This document shows positions 1 to 8,804 of a stretch of DNA of 64,000 nucleotides, piece by piece. Each line of letters begins with the position of its first letter. Position 1 is the first letter of the stretch. The position numbers and the translations under genes are program-made. The notes under the pieces are model-generated. The model ran no database searches. It was not told where the DNA came from and saw nothing but the letters and a program-made list of their open reading frames with translations. The DNA is from Bryobacteraceae bacterium (GTDB lineage: Bacteria; Acidobacteriota; Terriglobia; Bryobacterales; Bryobacteraceae), in the NCBI GenBank assembly GCA_019752335.1, contig JAIEMJ010000030.1, forward strand, positions 297,562-361,561. Direction: 5' to 3'.

Positions 1-1050
1 GGAGCCGCGCAGAGCGGCAGCTTTGTGGCTCCATTTGATACGGCGATCTACCAAGGCAGCTTGGACATGCGCTGGGAACTCGACTTCTGGGGCGCCAACC
101 GCGCCGGCCGCGACGCCGCCCTGGCGGATACCGTCTCCTCCACTGAGATGCGCGAGGATATGGCGCTGATCGTGAGCGCGGAGGTGGTCCGCGCGTACGT
201 CGAGTTGCGCGGCCTTGGCGAGCGCATCGCCATCACCGAACGCAGCCGCGACGCGCAGAAAGAATTGCTCGATCTCACCACCTCACGGGCCGACGCCGGG
301 CTCTCCTCGCAACTCGACGTGGAGCGTCAGCGCGCCCTGCTCGAAAACACCGAAGCTTCGCTGCCCCCGCTCGAAGCCGAGCGCAGCATCCGGCGCCATC
401 ATCTGGCCGTGTTGCTGGGCGATCGTACGGCGCCGATCACGATTGGCGACGGCGCGCTCACCGCGCCCGCCCTGCCGGCGGCGCTCGACTCCGAGCTTCT
501 GAAGCGCCGACCGGACGTGCGCGCCGCCGAAGTGCGCATCAACGCCGCGATGCTGCGGCTGAAGCAAGCCCGCACGGACCTGTTTCCCAAGATCGCCCTC
601 AGTGGCCTTATGGGCCGCCAGTCGACGTCGCTGGGTGGACTGTCGTTGGGCGGCGGCAACTTCTTTAACCTCGCCCCGCAGCTACAATTGCCGATCTTCT
701 CCGGCGGCCGCATCCGCCAGCAGATCGCCGCGCAGGATGCCCGCGTGGAGCAGGCGCGGCTCGAATACCAGAAGGAGGTGCTGGCCGCCTTTGAAGAAGC
801 CGCGAACGCGCTGGCTGGCTATCAACGGCAACAGGAGCGGGCCCAAAAGCTGACTGCCGCGACGGAGTCCGCCGCGCGTAGCTTGGCGCTGTCGCGAGAG
901 CTGGCTACGGCCGGGCTCGGCGACTTCCTCACGGTGCTGGACGCGCAGCGGACCTTGCTGGATGCTGAATTTCAGAAGTCCGCCGCGGCGACGTCGGCGC
1001 TGGTGGAGTCGGTGACGTTGCACAAGGCCTTGGCCGGCGGCTGGAAATAG
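1..1050 (+). CDS. Outer-membrane efflux channel protein (NodT/TolC family), 5' end missing
   Basis: The reading frame is open from the first base, so the gene begins upstream of the window; about 349 residues of its C-terminal part remain. It encodes the outer-membrane channel of a tripartite (RND-type) efflux pump: a trimeric beta-barrel with a periplasmic coiled-coil tunnel. The visible sequence fits the family: ELDFWG near the start, two long helical stretches rich in Ala, Arg and Glu, RRPDVRAAE at the repeat boundary, and LPIFSGGRIR before the final helical hairpin ending in LTVLDAQRTLLDAE. Family members are about 450-500 residues, so roughly a quarter is missing, including any lipoprotein signal. 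The partner inner-membrane pump and adaptor are probably upstream. The next gene is convergent. Confidence 0.9.
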   Translation, partial: GAAQSGSFVAPFDTAIYQGSLDMRWELDFWGANRAGRDAALADTVSSTEMREDMALIVSAEVVRAYVELRGLGERIAITERSRDAQKELLDLTTSRADAGLSSQLDVERQRALLENTEASLPPLEAERSIRRHHLAVLLGDRTAPITIGDGALTAPALPAALDSELLKRRPDVRAAEVRINAAMLRLKQARTDLFPKIALSGLMGRQSTSLGGLSLGGGNFFNLAPQLQLPIFSGGRIRQQIAAQDARVEQARLEYQKEVLAAFEEAANALAGYQRQQERAQKLTAATESAARSLALSRELATAGLGDFLTVLDAQRTLLDAEFQKSAAATSALVESVTLHKALAGGWK

Positions 1051-1086
1051 CTGCGCCGGTTGCCGCAGCTTCTGCGCCGGATGACG

Positions 1087-1488
1087 CTACTTCACTTGCT
1101 TGGAGCGGATGAACTCCACCAGGCGCCGGACGCGGACTAAGCCGAGGTCCTGATCCTCTTCCACGCGCCGGAACACAGGTCCCCAAACGGGCATCTGACG
1201 GGAGCCGTGGGCCAAGCGGGAGTCAGCTTCGCCGAGAATGATCTTCTCCAGGTCGGTGGCGGGAAACTTACCCTGACGGCGCTTTGCCAGCGTCGTCAGG
1301 TCGGGAACCAAAGCCTTTAACGCCGACGCCACCGGACCTTGCCCCTTGGCGTCAGCGCCATGGCAGGAGGCGCAGTAGGCTTGAAAAAGATCGTTGCCGG
1401 CAAGCGAAGGAATTAGCTTGCGGGGCGATTGCTCTTGCGCGCCGGCCAGCATGCCGGCGAGCGCGATCAGACTGAGTAAGCGGATCAT
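1087..1488 (-). CDS. Small periplasmic c-type cytochrome
   Basis: A 133-residue secreted monoheme cytochrome c that should carry electrons in the periplasm. An N-terminal signal peptide (hydrophobic residues 3-17, then Ala-Gln) is followed by one heme-attachment motif C39-A-S-C42-H43. The likely distal axial ligand is Met99 in the sequence RQMPVWG. The order of motifs and the length match the cytochrome c class I (CBB3-type) fold. It stands alone between a convergent efflux-channel gene and an upstream gene on the same strand 33 bases away. No obvious oxidase or dehydrogenase partner is adjacent, so its electron donor is unknown. No clear Shine-Dalgarno precedes the ATG. Confidence 0.85.
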   Translation of the reverse strand: MIRLLSLIALAGMLAGAQEQSPRKLIPSLAGNDLFQAYCASCHGADAKGQGPVASALKALVPDLTTLAKRRQGKFPATDLEKIILGEADSRLAHGSRQMPVWGPVFRRVEEDQDLGLVRVRRLVEFIRSKQVK

Positions 1489-1521
1489 GCCAGATGCAAT
1501 GCACGCTGGCTGCCAACTCGC

Positions 1522-2292
1522 TTACATCACGCCAGGGATGACGCGGCGTCCGCCTGGCGTCGCCGAGCCACGGCGGCTGGGCAGTGGACCCGTGCCGGTT
1601 TCCCGCACCCGTACGGCGCCCGGCGTAAAGGCAAGGTCGTCATCGTTGAACTCGATTTGGCGATCCAGCACCATCTCGACGGTGCTGCCCTTGGCGAGCA
1701 CGGCGTCGGGTCCGCGCGTCAGCAGGACGCCGATCAGGCCGGCCGTCGCGCCGGCGGCGGCGCCAATGCCCGCGCCACCCAGGCGGCTTCCCTGCCCCAT
1801 GGCGCCAGCAATGCTCCCCACAACGGCGCCCGTGGAAGCCCCGGCAGCGATGGTGGTGGCGTCGCCCGTCTTGTTACCTTCGCTCGTGATCTTGCCTTCC
1901 TTGCGGTCGAAGCTCTCCGCGGCGCGGCCGTCCATGGTGCCCATGCGCGCGCGGAAGTCGCGCACGACGCCATTGGGAAGAATCAGGGAGTCAAAGCGTA
2001 CGTAGAGTTCGCCGCGGCCCTTTACGCGGCCGGGCCGCTTCACACTGGTCACCGTGCCCGCCACGTTCGAACCGACGGGGATCACAATCCGGCCGCCCGA
2101 CATGATCGGGAAGACGGTTTCGAGATAGACCCGGTCACCCTCCACCGAGTGCTTTGTACTGACGCTATTCAGCAGGCCCAGCGGAATCTTGGTTCCGGGA
2201 TCCAGCGCGTAGGTCTTCGGCGCCGGCTTGGGCTCGTCTTGCCCGAAGGCCAGCAAACTCACGGCAAATAGACTGGCGGCACGAAAAAGCAT
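1522..2292 (-). CDS. Secreted protein with glycine-zipper segment, function unknown
   Basis: About 256 residues with an N-terminal signal peptide ending near FGQ. The middle holds beta-rich sequence (IVIPVGSNVAGTV, then ELYVRFDSLILPNG) resembling the beta-barrel domain of TrbI/VirB10-like proteins. Residues 150-195 are a Gly/Ala-rich glycine-zipper helix (GASTGAVVGSIAGAMG, then GAGIGAAAGATAG), the type that inserts in or packs against membranes. The C-terminus is Arg/Gly-rich. I chose the ATG at 2292 because GAGGA lies eight bases before it; an in-frame GTG sits 15 bases further upstream, next to that same Shine-Dalgarno. Similar orphan proteins are common in acidobacteria, but no role is established and no conjugation genes are nearby. 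Confidence 0.6.
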   Translation of the reverse strand: MLFRAASLFAVSLLAFGQDEPKPAPKTYALDPGTKIPLGLLNSVSTKHSVEGDRVYLETVFPIMSGGRIVIPVGSNVAGTVTSVKRPGRVKGRGELYVRFDSLILPNGVVRDFRARMGTMDGRAAESFDRKEGKITSEGNKTGDATTIAAGASTGAVVGSIAGAMGQGSRLGGAGIGAAAGATAGLIGVLLTRGPDAVLAKGSTVEMVLDRQIEFNDDDLAFTPGAVRVRETGTGPLPSRRGSATPGGRRVIPGVM

Positions 2293-2365
2293 AGGAATCC
2301 TCACCACTATTGTAGTCCTGAAGGATTAAACGCGGCAGCCAAGCAATTAGTTGCGTTGCTGGGAC

Positions 2366-2405
2366 TTGACGACCGACGCACACATTGATCTACTAATTTG
2401 TAGAT
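2366..2405 (+). promoter_or_regulatory. Promoter and palindromic operator of the RHH/MazF toxin-antitoxin operon
   Basis: TTGACG at 2366-2371 is followed after 17 bases by TCTACT at 2389-2394, a plausible sigma-70 promoter. A dyad ATCTAC-N6-GTAGAT (2388-2405) covers the -10 element and runs into the ATG at 2404. Ribbon-helix-helix antitoxins normally repress their own operon through such a palindrome. The -10 ends nine bases before the start codon and no Shine-Dalgarno is visible, so transcripts should be nearly or fully leaderless. Confidence 0.55.
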
Positions 2406-2652
2406 GCCTTCGACCACAATTCGAGTTACACCTGACACACATGAGACTCTGCGTGCTCTGGCGCAGGAGGAAAATCTCTCCATTCAGTCGGTAGTCGATA
2501 AGGCCGTCTCCGAATACCACCGGCGACAGATTCTGGCGCAAGGAAATGCGGCTTATGCCGCTCTGCGGGCCGATCCCGCCGCGTGGGCCGAGGAGTTGGA
2601 AGAGCGGCAGGCCTGGGAAGCGACTCTGGCCGACGGGCTCGACGGCCAATGA
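2404..2652 (+). CDS. Ribbon-helix-helix antitoxin (MazE-like partner of MazF)
   Basis: An 82-residue protein. The N-terminal half is a ribbon-helix-helix DNA-binding domain: a beta strand STTIRVTP, helix A (THETLRALAQEE) and helix B (SIQSVVDKAVSEYHRR). The acidic, Trp-containing tail (residues 55-82) is the expected toxin-neutralising segment. Its stop codon overlaps the start of the downstream MazF gene in an ATGA, the usual antitoxin-toxin coupling. It should bind the toxin and, with it, repress the promoter through the dyad at 2388-2405. Antitoxins of this shape belong to the RHH class rather than the AbrB-fold MazE of E. coli. Confidence 0.85.
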   Translation: MPSTTIRVTPDTHETLRALAQEENLSIQSVVDKAVSEYHRRQILAQGNAAYAALRADPAAWAEELEERQAWEATLADGLDGQ

Positions 2653-3002
2653 GCCTTCCGTTGCGCGGAGAGATCTGGACCGTGGATTTGAACCCGGTGC
2701 GTGGCCATGAACAGGCTGGCCGAAGGCCTTGCCTGGTGATTTCGGACGACATCTATAACCAGGGCCCCGCCGCGAAGCACATCGTCCTGCCAGTCACGTC
2801 TCGGCACAAAGGTATCCCTTACCATTTGACCCTGCAGCCGCCCGAAGGCGGACTGCGGCTAACCAGCTACGTCATGTGCGACGACGTCCGCAGCGTTTCC
2901 CGTGAGCGCTTCGGTGAACGGCTGGGAGCCGTGTCCAGCCAGACGTTATGTTTGGTGAAAGAGAATCTGGGCATTCTGCTGGGTTTTTCTGTCTCGTGTT
3001 AG
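2649..3002 (+). CDS. MazF/PemK-family endoribonuclease toxin
   Basis: A 117-residue toxin of the MazF/PemK family, an mRNA-cleaving endoribonuclease that arrests growth when its antitoxin is lost. The start is the ATG at 2649, which overlaps the antitoxin stop by four bases; an earlier in-frame GTG at 2583 would lie inside the antitoxin gene and is unlikely. Family hallmarks are RGEIWTVDLNPVRGHEQAG(R) at the N-terminus, the strand RPCLVIS, IVLPVTS in the middle and SYVMCDDVRSV leading to the last helix. The arginine after GHEQAG and the Thr-Ser pair of PVTS correspond to conserved active-site positions. Length is typical and the gene looks intact. Confidence 0.9.
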   Translation: MSLPLRGEIWTVDLNPVRGHEQAGRRPCLVISDDIYNQGPAAKHIVLPVTSRHKGIPYHLTLQPPEGGLRLTSYVMCDDVRSVSRERFGERLGAVSSQTLCLVKENLGILLGFSVSC

Positions 3003-3017
3003 ACTTGCCTCTACTCC

Positions 3018-5645
3018 GTGGACCCAAAACAGAAGCTCGGACACTATGAGATCCAGTCCCGCCTAGGCACTGGGGGCATGGGCGAAGTCTATCTTGCGCG
3101 CGACACGCGCTTGAACCGGTTGGTGGCCATCAAGACGCTGCTCTCCTCCTTCGCCGCCGACGAGCAGCGGCTGAAGCGCTTCCTGCAAGAGGCGAAGGTG
3201 ACCTCGTCGCTGAATCACCCCAATATCGGGCACTTATACGAAATCGGGGAAGCGGACGGGGTCTGGTATCTGGCGCTCGAATACGTCGAGGGGCCGACGG
3301 TCGGCGCGCGCCTGCAGTCCGGGCCGATCCCCATGCCCGAACTGCTCGACCTCGCCGTCCAAGCCGCCGACGCTCTCACGGAAGCGCACGCCCAAGGCGT
3401 CCTGCACCGCGATCTGAAGCCCGATAACCTCATGATCGACCGGCGCGGCCAGCTCAAAGTGCTGGACTTCGGCCTCGCCCGTACGGATGCAAAAGCAGGC
3501 AACGTAGCCGACGAGACCCGCACGCAGATGTTGACGAATCCGGGCGTCGTGATGGGCACGCCGCGCTACATGAGTCCGGAACAGGCGCTGGGGCGGCCTT
3601 TGGATGCCCGGTCCGATCTGTTTTCGATGGGCGTCGTTCTTTACCAGATGGCGACAGGCGCCGTCCCCTTTGACGGCAAGACGGGGCCGGAGATCACCGA
3701 CGCGATTCTGCACCATACGCCGGCCGCTCCCGCGCGCCTGAACGCCGCAATTTCGCCCGAGTTCGAGCGCATTCTGTCGCGTGCGATGGAGAAAGATCCG
3801 GCCCTGCGCTACCAGACCGCCTCCGACCTGCGCGCCGACCTGAAGCGCCTGAAGCGCGACTCGGAGAGCGGCCAACAAGCTCCCGCGCCGCCACCGCCAG
3901 CCGCACCCGGGTGGAGCAACGCCCTCTGGATCGGCTTGGCGGCGGCCGCCGCGCTCGCCGCCGGGGCCATCATCTGGCTGCGACCGGCCAGCGCTCCTCC
4001 GGCGCAGCCCGCCGCCGAAATGGCGATCACCTCGATCCTCAACTCGCAAACCGCCGAAGTACAACCCTCGATCTCCGCCGACGGCAAGTCGGTCGCCTAT
4101 GCCTGGGACGGCGAAGAAGGCAAGAACTTCGACATCTACGTGAAGCTGATCGATGCCGGGAATCCTTTGCGGCTCACCAACACACCGGAGCGGGAGGCCA
4201 GCCCGAAGTGGTCACCAGACGGGAAGTATGTCGCTTTTGTGCGAAGAAAGGAAACCGAGGCGCATTTGCTGATCGTGCCCGCGCTCGGTGGCGTAGAGCG
4301 GCTGCTCTTCACCTGGCGCACCCCAACCAGAATCTCATATTCATATTCTATCTATACATGGCATCCGGATGGCAAACACATCGCCTACGCCATCCCCGGC
4401 GGGGGGAGCGAGACTGCCGGGCTGCACTTGCTCGACCTCGACGCCGGCACATCAACGCGACTAACGAGCGTTCCTTCTGCGAACTACTCCGATCTGTCGC
4501 CAGTGTTCTTCGATGGCGGATCGAAATTGGCGTTTATCCGCTCCCAGGATTCATCCGGTACCGTGGAAGTCCTCACGCTCGGAGACAAAACGACACGCGG
4601 CTATTCCGTCGATGGCCAAATGCTAGCAATCGAGATCGTGCCGGGTGCGAAGCCCGAGGAGAAAGAAGCGTTGATCACCTTGGGTAGCAGCGGGGGCGGG
4701 GGGAAGCGCCTTCGGCTCGACACCGGAGAGGTCCGCGACCTGGAACCGCTTCTCCGGACAGTGCGACTTCCATCGATTTCCGCTGATGGCCGGCGAATGG
4801 TGTTCGAGCAAGCGACGAATGACCTGAATATCTGGCACGTAACGCTGGACCGCCCTGGGCACGCTGGGTCTCCGGAGCAGTGGATCGCCTCGACCCATTC
4901 CGATCGGGTTCCGCGCTATTCCGCTACGGGCGAACAGATCCTCTTCGCCTCCAACCGGTCGGGTAAAGGCTTGCGGCCGTGGATCGCAGACCGGCAGGGC
5001 CGCAACGCCCAGATGGTTCCCCTGAATGGGCCGTTTACGGGATCTCCCAGTTGGTCGCCCGACGGCGGGCGGATCGCCTACGATGCTACCGTGGACGGTT
5101 TTTATCAAGTGATGGCGGTCTCCGCCATGGGCGGCTCTCCGAAGCAACTAACGACGGATAAGTCCGTAAACATCGGGCCCCGGTGGTCGCACGATGGCCG
5201 CTGGGTTTACTACTGTTCCAACCGTTCCGGTCGCCAGGAGATCTGGCGGGTCCGCCCCGAGGGCGGGACCTCAGAGCAGGTGACGCGGGACGGCGGTTTC
5301 GAGGCCCAGGAAAGCCGCGACGGCCAGTACCTCTACTTCTCCCGCAGCCAGAGCCAGCCCACCGTGCTGTGGAGACGGACGCCCGCTGGCCCTGAAGAGA
5401 TGCTGGTGCCGGAAGCCCTCGGGAGGGGGTGGGTGGCTGGCAGTGAGGGGATTTACTTCGCCAAGGGGCAGGATCTGATGTATCTGGATTTCGTTACTCG
5501 GAAGACGGTGAAGGTGCTTACCTTTGCCAAGCGCGTTTCGTTTGGCGCGCGGGAGATGGACCTGTCGCCCGACGGCCGGGAGTTGATCTGGACACAGCTC
5601 GATTCCGCCAGTTCCGACATCGCGCTGGTGGAGAACTTCCGGTAG
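3018..5645 (+). CDS. Membrane Ser/Thr protein kinase with C-terminal TolB/WD40-like propeller
   Basis: An 875-residue Hanks-type kinase. Residues 10-275 form the kinase domain: glycine loop LGTGGMGEVY (16-25), ATP-binding Lys39, catalytic loop HRDLKPDN with H130-R131-D132, metal-binding D150-F-G, and MGTPRYMSPEQ in the activation segment. All catalytic residues are present, so it should be active. A Pro-rich linker and one membrane helix (about 303-322) follow. The remaining 540 residues contain repeated (W)SPDG(K) motifs of PD40/TolB beta-propeller blades, placed outside the membrane as a likely sensor. The start is the GTG at 3018, 15 bases after the MazF stop. The next gene is convergent with a 19-base gap. 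The signal and targets are unknown. Confidence 0.92.
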   Translation: MDPKQKLGHYEIQSRLGTGGMGEVYLARDTRLNRLVAIKTLLSSFAADEQRLKRFLQEAKVTSSLNHPNIGHLYEIGEADGVWYLALEYVEGPTVGARLQSGPIPMPELLDLAVQAADALTEAHAQGVLHRDLKPDNLMIDRRGQLKVLDFGLARTDAKAGNVADETRTQMLTNPGVVMGTPRYMSPEQALGRPLDARSDLFSMGVVLYQMATGAVPFDGKTGPEITDAILHHTPAAPARLNAAISPEFERILSRAMEKDPALRYQTASDLRADLKRLKRDSESGQQAPAPPPPAAPGWSNALWIGLAAAAALAAGAIIWLRPASAPPAQPAAEMAITSILNSQTAEVQPSISADGKSVAYAWDGEEGKNFDIYVKLIDAGNPLRLTNTPEREASPKWSPDGKYVAFVRRKETEAHLLIVPALGGVERLLFTWRTPTRISYSYSIYTWHPDGKHIAYAIPGGGSETAGLHLLDLDAGTSTRLTSVPSANYSDLSPVFFDGGSKLAFIRSQDSSGTVEVLTLGDKTTRGYSVDGQMLAIEIVPGAKPEEKEALITLGSSGGGGKRLRLDTGEVRDLEPLLRTVRLPSISADGRRMVFEQATNDLNIWHVTLDRPGHAGSPEQWIASTHSDRVPRYSATGEQILFASNRSGKGLRPWIADRQGRNAQMVPLNGPFTGSPSWSPDGGRIAYDATVDGFYQVMAVSAMGGSPKQLTTDKSVNIGPRWSHDGRWVYYCSNRSGRQEIWRVRPEGGTSEQVTRDGGFEAQESRDGQYLYFSRSQSQPTVLWRRTPAGPEEMLVPEALGRGWVAGSEGIYFAKGQDLMYLDFVTRKTVKVLTFAKRVSFGAREMDLSPDGRELIWTQLDSASSDIALVENFR

Positions 5646-5664
5646 ACCCAGCCGGTCCTGTGGG

Positions 5665-8340
5665 TCACTCGCCGCGCAAGGCGATGACGGGATCCAGTTT
5701 CGTGGCCCGGCGCGCCGGGAGGTAGCAAGCCAGGAGGGCTACGGCTGCGAGGAGCAAGGTGGCCGTGAAGAGCACACGGGGGTCCATCGGCGCCACGCCG
5801 TAGAGCATGCCGGCCAAGAGCCGCGTGATGCCGAAAGCTGCCCCGATCCCGCAGGCTACGCCAGCCAGAGTCCAACTCATGCTGTGCCCCACCAGCAACT
5901 TCAGCACATCGACGGGGCGGGCGCCCATGGCGATGCGGATGCCAATTTCGTGGGCGCGCTGGGCCACCGAGTAACTGACGACTCCCGAGATCCCCACGCC
6001 GGCGAGCAGCAGAGCGAGCAGGCCAAAGGCGGCAATGAGGAAAGTGGGCACGCGGCGCGGCCCCATGGAGCGTTGAATGACGTCCGCCATGGTGGCGACG
6101 CCCGAAGCGGCCTGATCCGGGTCCGTGGCCAGGAGGGCGGCTTTCACCAGTGGCGTAAAGGTCTCCGGGGTGGAGGCCGTGCGCACCACCACCGTCATGC
6201 CCGGCCAGGCGGCCTGCGTGTAAGGACGGTATAGTTCCGCCGGCGGCGCTTCATCCAGGCCGTGGTGATGCACGGCGCCCACAGTGCCTACGATGGTGAT
6301 CCAGGGCTCGGCATCGCTCACGCCTTCCAGCCGGATCCGCTGGCCGATGGGACTGCGGCCGGGCCAGATGCGCTGCGCCATGGCTTGGTTAATCAGGGCG
6401 ACGGGCAGGGAGCCCGCGGTATCGCGATGGTCGAACTCGCGGCCAGCCAACAAAGGGATGCCCATGGCCCGGAAGTAGTCCGGACAGGCCACCGCATAGC
6501 CGCCCTGGGGCCGCTCGTCGGGACCAGGATCGGCGCGCCCCTCGACGTTGAAGGATCGCCCCGCCGACGCTCCGCTGACCGGCAGGTGACTGATGGCGCT
6601 CACCGAGAGTACGCCGGGAATCGCGCCCGCACGCTCGGAAAGATCGCGGCAGAACGTTCCGCGCACCGGTGGGCCGTAGTAGATCACTTTTTGCGGTAAT
6701 GAGACCCTCAGCGTCAGCACGTTCCTGGGATTGAAGCCGGGTTCGACGCGCAGGACGCGGGTCATGCTTTCCAGCATCACGCCGGCGCCGGTGAGGACGC
6801 CCAAAGCCAGCGCCACTTCCGCCGCCACCAAGGCGTAGCGCAGGCGGCCGCCTTGGCCCGTGGCGCCCCGTCCTTGCCCCTCCTTCAGATGGACATTCAC
6901 GTCCAACCGCAGTGCGCTGAAGCCGGCCACCAGGCCAAAGAGCGCCCCGGTGAGGCCACAAATCAGGAAGTTGAAGACGAAGACGTTGGCGTCGAGGCGA
7001 ATGTTGTCGAAGCTGCGCAAAGGCAGGGCGCCGACGTACGTGGGCAGCGTCTGTTCCAGAATCCCGATCCCTACGGCGGCCAGGGCCAGGCCCAGAATTC
7101 CTCCCAGGAAGGCCAGGATGAGGCTCTCGGTGAGCAACTGGCGCACGATCCGCCATCGCCCGGCACCGAGGGCGCGTCGGATGCCGAGTTCCTTTTGCCG
7201 GGCGGCTCCGCGCGCCAGCATGAGGTTGGCGACGTTGACGCAGGCAATCAGCAGGACAAAGCCCACCACGGCGAAGAGGGCCACGAAGGTGGATTCGAGA
7301 TTCTTCACGCCGAGGTCAGAGAGCGGGGTGACGGTCGCGGTCTGGCCGGCGCCTTGCACGTCCTTGGGGTACTGCTGGGCCAGCCTCCGGGCGATCAGGC
7401 CCATCTCCTGGTTGGCTTGCGCCAGCGTGACTCCCGGTTTGAGCCGGGCGCAACTACCGAACGAATTGGAGCTTCGTTGCCGGTCGCCCACGTCGAGCCC
7501 CACGGGAACCCAAAGCTCACTCTGACTGCTGAAGCCCGCAAAGTTGAAGCCGCTCGGCATCACGCCGATCACCGCGAAGCTCTCGCCATCCACGCGAATG
7601 CTCCGGCCCACGAGTTGGCGGTCGCCGCCGTAGCGGCGTTGCCAGAGGCCATGGCTGAGGACCACGACGCGATGCTTGCCCAGCGTTTCTTCCTCCAGGG
7701 TAAAGGTACGGCCCAGCAGCGGGCGCACGCCCAAAGTCGGAAATAAGCTGGCGGAGACCCGCAAGCCCTGCACCCGCTCCGGATCTTTCGCGCCGGCGAG
7801 GCTATAACCCTTGCCGGCCGAATCGAAGAAAGCCATGGACTGGAAGACCGTGCTTTGCGCTTGCCAATCTAGGAAGTTCGGGGCGGAGATGATGTTCTTG
7901 CTCCCCGGCTGAGCGATGTAGGAGGTCCAGATATTCACCAGCCGTTGCGGTTCGGGATAGGGCAGGGGCGCGAGAAAGAGGAGCTGGGCGACGCTGAAGA
8001 TCACGGTGTTTGCGCCAATGCCGAGCGCCAGGGTGAGCGCGGCCACGGCGGTGAAGCCAGGGCTTTTGACGAGGGTCCGGCAGCCGAAGCGGAGGTCCTG
8101 CAGGAGGGTGTCGAGTTGGGGCAGGCGAAGCTGGTCGCGGTAGGACTCGTGAATCTGCGCGGCGCCGCCTAGCTTCAGGTGGGCGGCCCGTCGCGCCGCT
8201 TCGGGGGACAGGCCGCGGCGCAGGTTCTCTTCGGTCAGCAGCGCGAGATGCGTTTCGAGCTCTTCGGCGAGTTCGCCATCACGCTCCCGGCCAAACATCG
8301 CCTGGAGGCGGGACGCCAATACGGTGAGCCACGTGAGCAT
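5665..8340 (-). CDS. Acidobacterial orphan ABC permease (MacB/FtsX type, two FtsX domains)
   Basis: An 891-residue membrane protein with the layout of the acidobacterial duplicated orphan permeases. Residues 1-75 are a cytoplasmic helical prefix domain ([13 protein letters not shown], then [16 protein letters not shown]). A MacB-like half follows: a membrane helix near 95-115, a large periplasmic domain and an FtsX domain with [28 protein letters not shown] second copy ends with [19 protein letters not shown] and the terminal [17 protein letters not shown]. There is no ATP-binding cassette. Its start lies three bases beyond the stop of the PadR gene (8344..8688), so the two form one unit under PadR control. 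The substrate is unknown; related proteins are thought to work in peptide or macrolide export, or as signalling-coupled permeases. Confidence 0.92.
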   Translation of the reverse strand: MLTWLTVLASRLQAMFGRERDGELAEELETHLALLTEENLRRGLSPEAARRAAHLKLGGAAQIHESYRDQLRLPQLDTLLQDLRFGCRTLVKSPGFTAVAALTLALGIGANTVIFSVAQLLFLAPLPYPEPQRLVNIWTSYIAQPGSKNIISAPNFLDWQAQSTVFQSMAFFDSAGKGYSLAGAKDPERVQGLRVSASLFPTLGVRPLLGRTFTLEEETLGKHRVVVLSHGLWQRRYGGDRQLVGRSIRVDGESFAVIGVMPSGFNFAGFSSQSELWVPVGLDVGDRQRSSNSFGSCARLKPGVTLAQANQEMGLIARRLAQQYPKDVQGAGQTATVTPLSDLGVKNLESTFVALFAVVGFVLLIACVNVANLMLARGAARQKELGIRRALGAGRWRIVRQLLTESLILAFLGGILGLALAAVGIGILEQTLPTYVGALPLRSFDNIRLDANVFVFNFLICGLTGALFGLVAGFSALRLDVNVHLKEGQGRGATGQGGRLRYALVAAEVALALGVLTGAGVMLESMTRVLRVEPGFNPRNVLTLRVSLPQKVIYYGPPVRGTFCRDLSERAGAIPGVLSVSAISHLPVSGASAGRSFNVEGRADPGPDERPQGGYAVACPDYFRAMGIPLLAGREFDHRDTAGSLPVALINQAMAQRIWPGRSPIGQRIRLEGVSDAEPWITIVGTVGAVHHHGLDEAPPAELYRPYTQAAWPGMTVVVRTASTPETFTPLVKAALLATDPDQAASGVATMADVIQRSMGPRRVPTFLIAAFGLLALLLAGVGISGVVSYSVAQRAHEIGIRIAMGARPVDVLKLLVGHSMSWTLAGVACGIGAAFGITRLLAGMLYGVAPMDPRVLFTATLLLAAVALLACYLPARRATKLDPVIALRGE

Positions 8341-8343
8341 GGC

Positions 8344-8688
8344 TTACTCTCCTTCCATTCGCAGCAGTTGGCCCATGATGCTGGCGAGGCGGAGCCAGCT
8401 TTCCGTTTCCGCGGCCAGTTGCTTCTGGCCGGTCTTCGTGATGGCGTAGAACTTCGCTTTGCGGTTGTTCTCTGAGACACCCCACGTGGCGGAGATCCAA
8501 CGCTTCTGCTGAAGCCGCAGCAGCGAGGCATAGATCGTGCCTTGGTTGAGTTGCAGGACGTCTTCGCTCACTTGCTCAATGCGGCGGGCGATGCCGTAGC
8601 CGTGCAGCGGACCCATGGCTTCCAGCGTTTGGAGCACCATCAAGTCGAGGGTGCCTTGCAGAACGGCGGTCTTCTTTTCGGGGGGCAT
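8344..8688 (-). CDS. PadR-family transcriptional repressor
   Basis: A 113-residue winged-helix regulator with typical PadR features: LQGTLDLMVLQTLEAMGPLHGYGIARRIEQ for helices 1-3, GTIYASLLRLQQKRWI for the recognition helix and wing, and a C-terminal dimerisation helix. I chose the ATG at 8688 because AGGAG lies six bases upstream; an in-frame ATG eight codons earlier lacks this and sits close to the predicted transcription start. It is the first gene of an operon with the orphan permease, and likely represses the operon by binding the dyad at 8711-8727 that overlaps the promoter. The inducer is unknown, but PadR proteins often respond to phenolics or drugs. Confidence 0.92.
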   Translation of the reverse strand: MPPEKKTAVLQGTLDLMVLQTLEAMGPLHGYGIARRIEQVSEDVLQLNQGTIYASLLRLQQKRWISATWGVSENNRKAKFYAITKTGQKQLAAETESWLRLASIMGQLLRMEGE

Positions 8689-8710
8689 GGCTTGCTCCTG
8701 TGGGGAATGC

Positions 8711-8744
8711 ACATGAGTATGCCATGTGCCCTGTGGGATGTCAA
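8711..8744 (-). promoter_or_regulatory. PadR-permease promoter with overlapping PadR-type operator
   Basis: On the minus strand a perfect -35 TTGACA (8744-8739) and a -10 CATACT (8721-8716) are separated by exactly 17 bases. The dyad ACATG-N7-CATGT (8711-8727) covers the -10 element. PadR repressors characteristically bind ATGT/ACAT dyads, so this is a strong candidate for negative autoregulation. The leader to the ATG at 8688 is about 20-25 bases and carries a good Shine-Dalgarno. Confidence 0.7.
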
Positions 8745-8804
8745 CAGGAGCGTAGCAACCAATCGAGGTCCATGATAGACTCCCCCGTAGTTCAGGAGTC
8801 TCGT

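Noticed and set aside
6853..7746. A 297-codon frame antisense to the orphan permease
   Set aside because: Composition is typical of a shadow frame, and the permease frame has full domain support.
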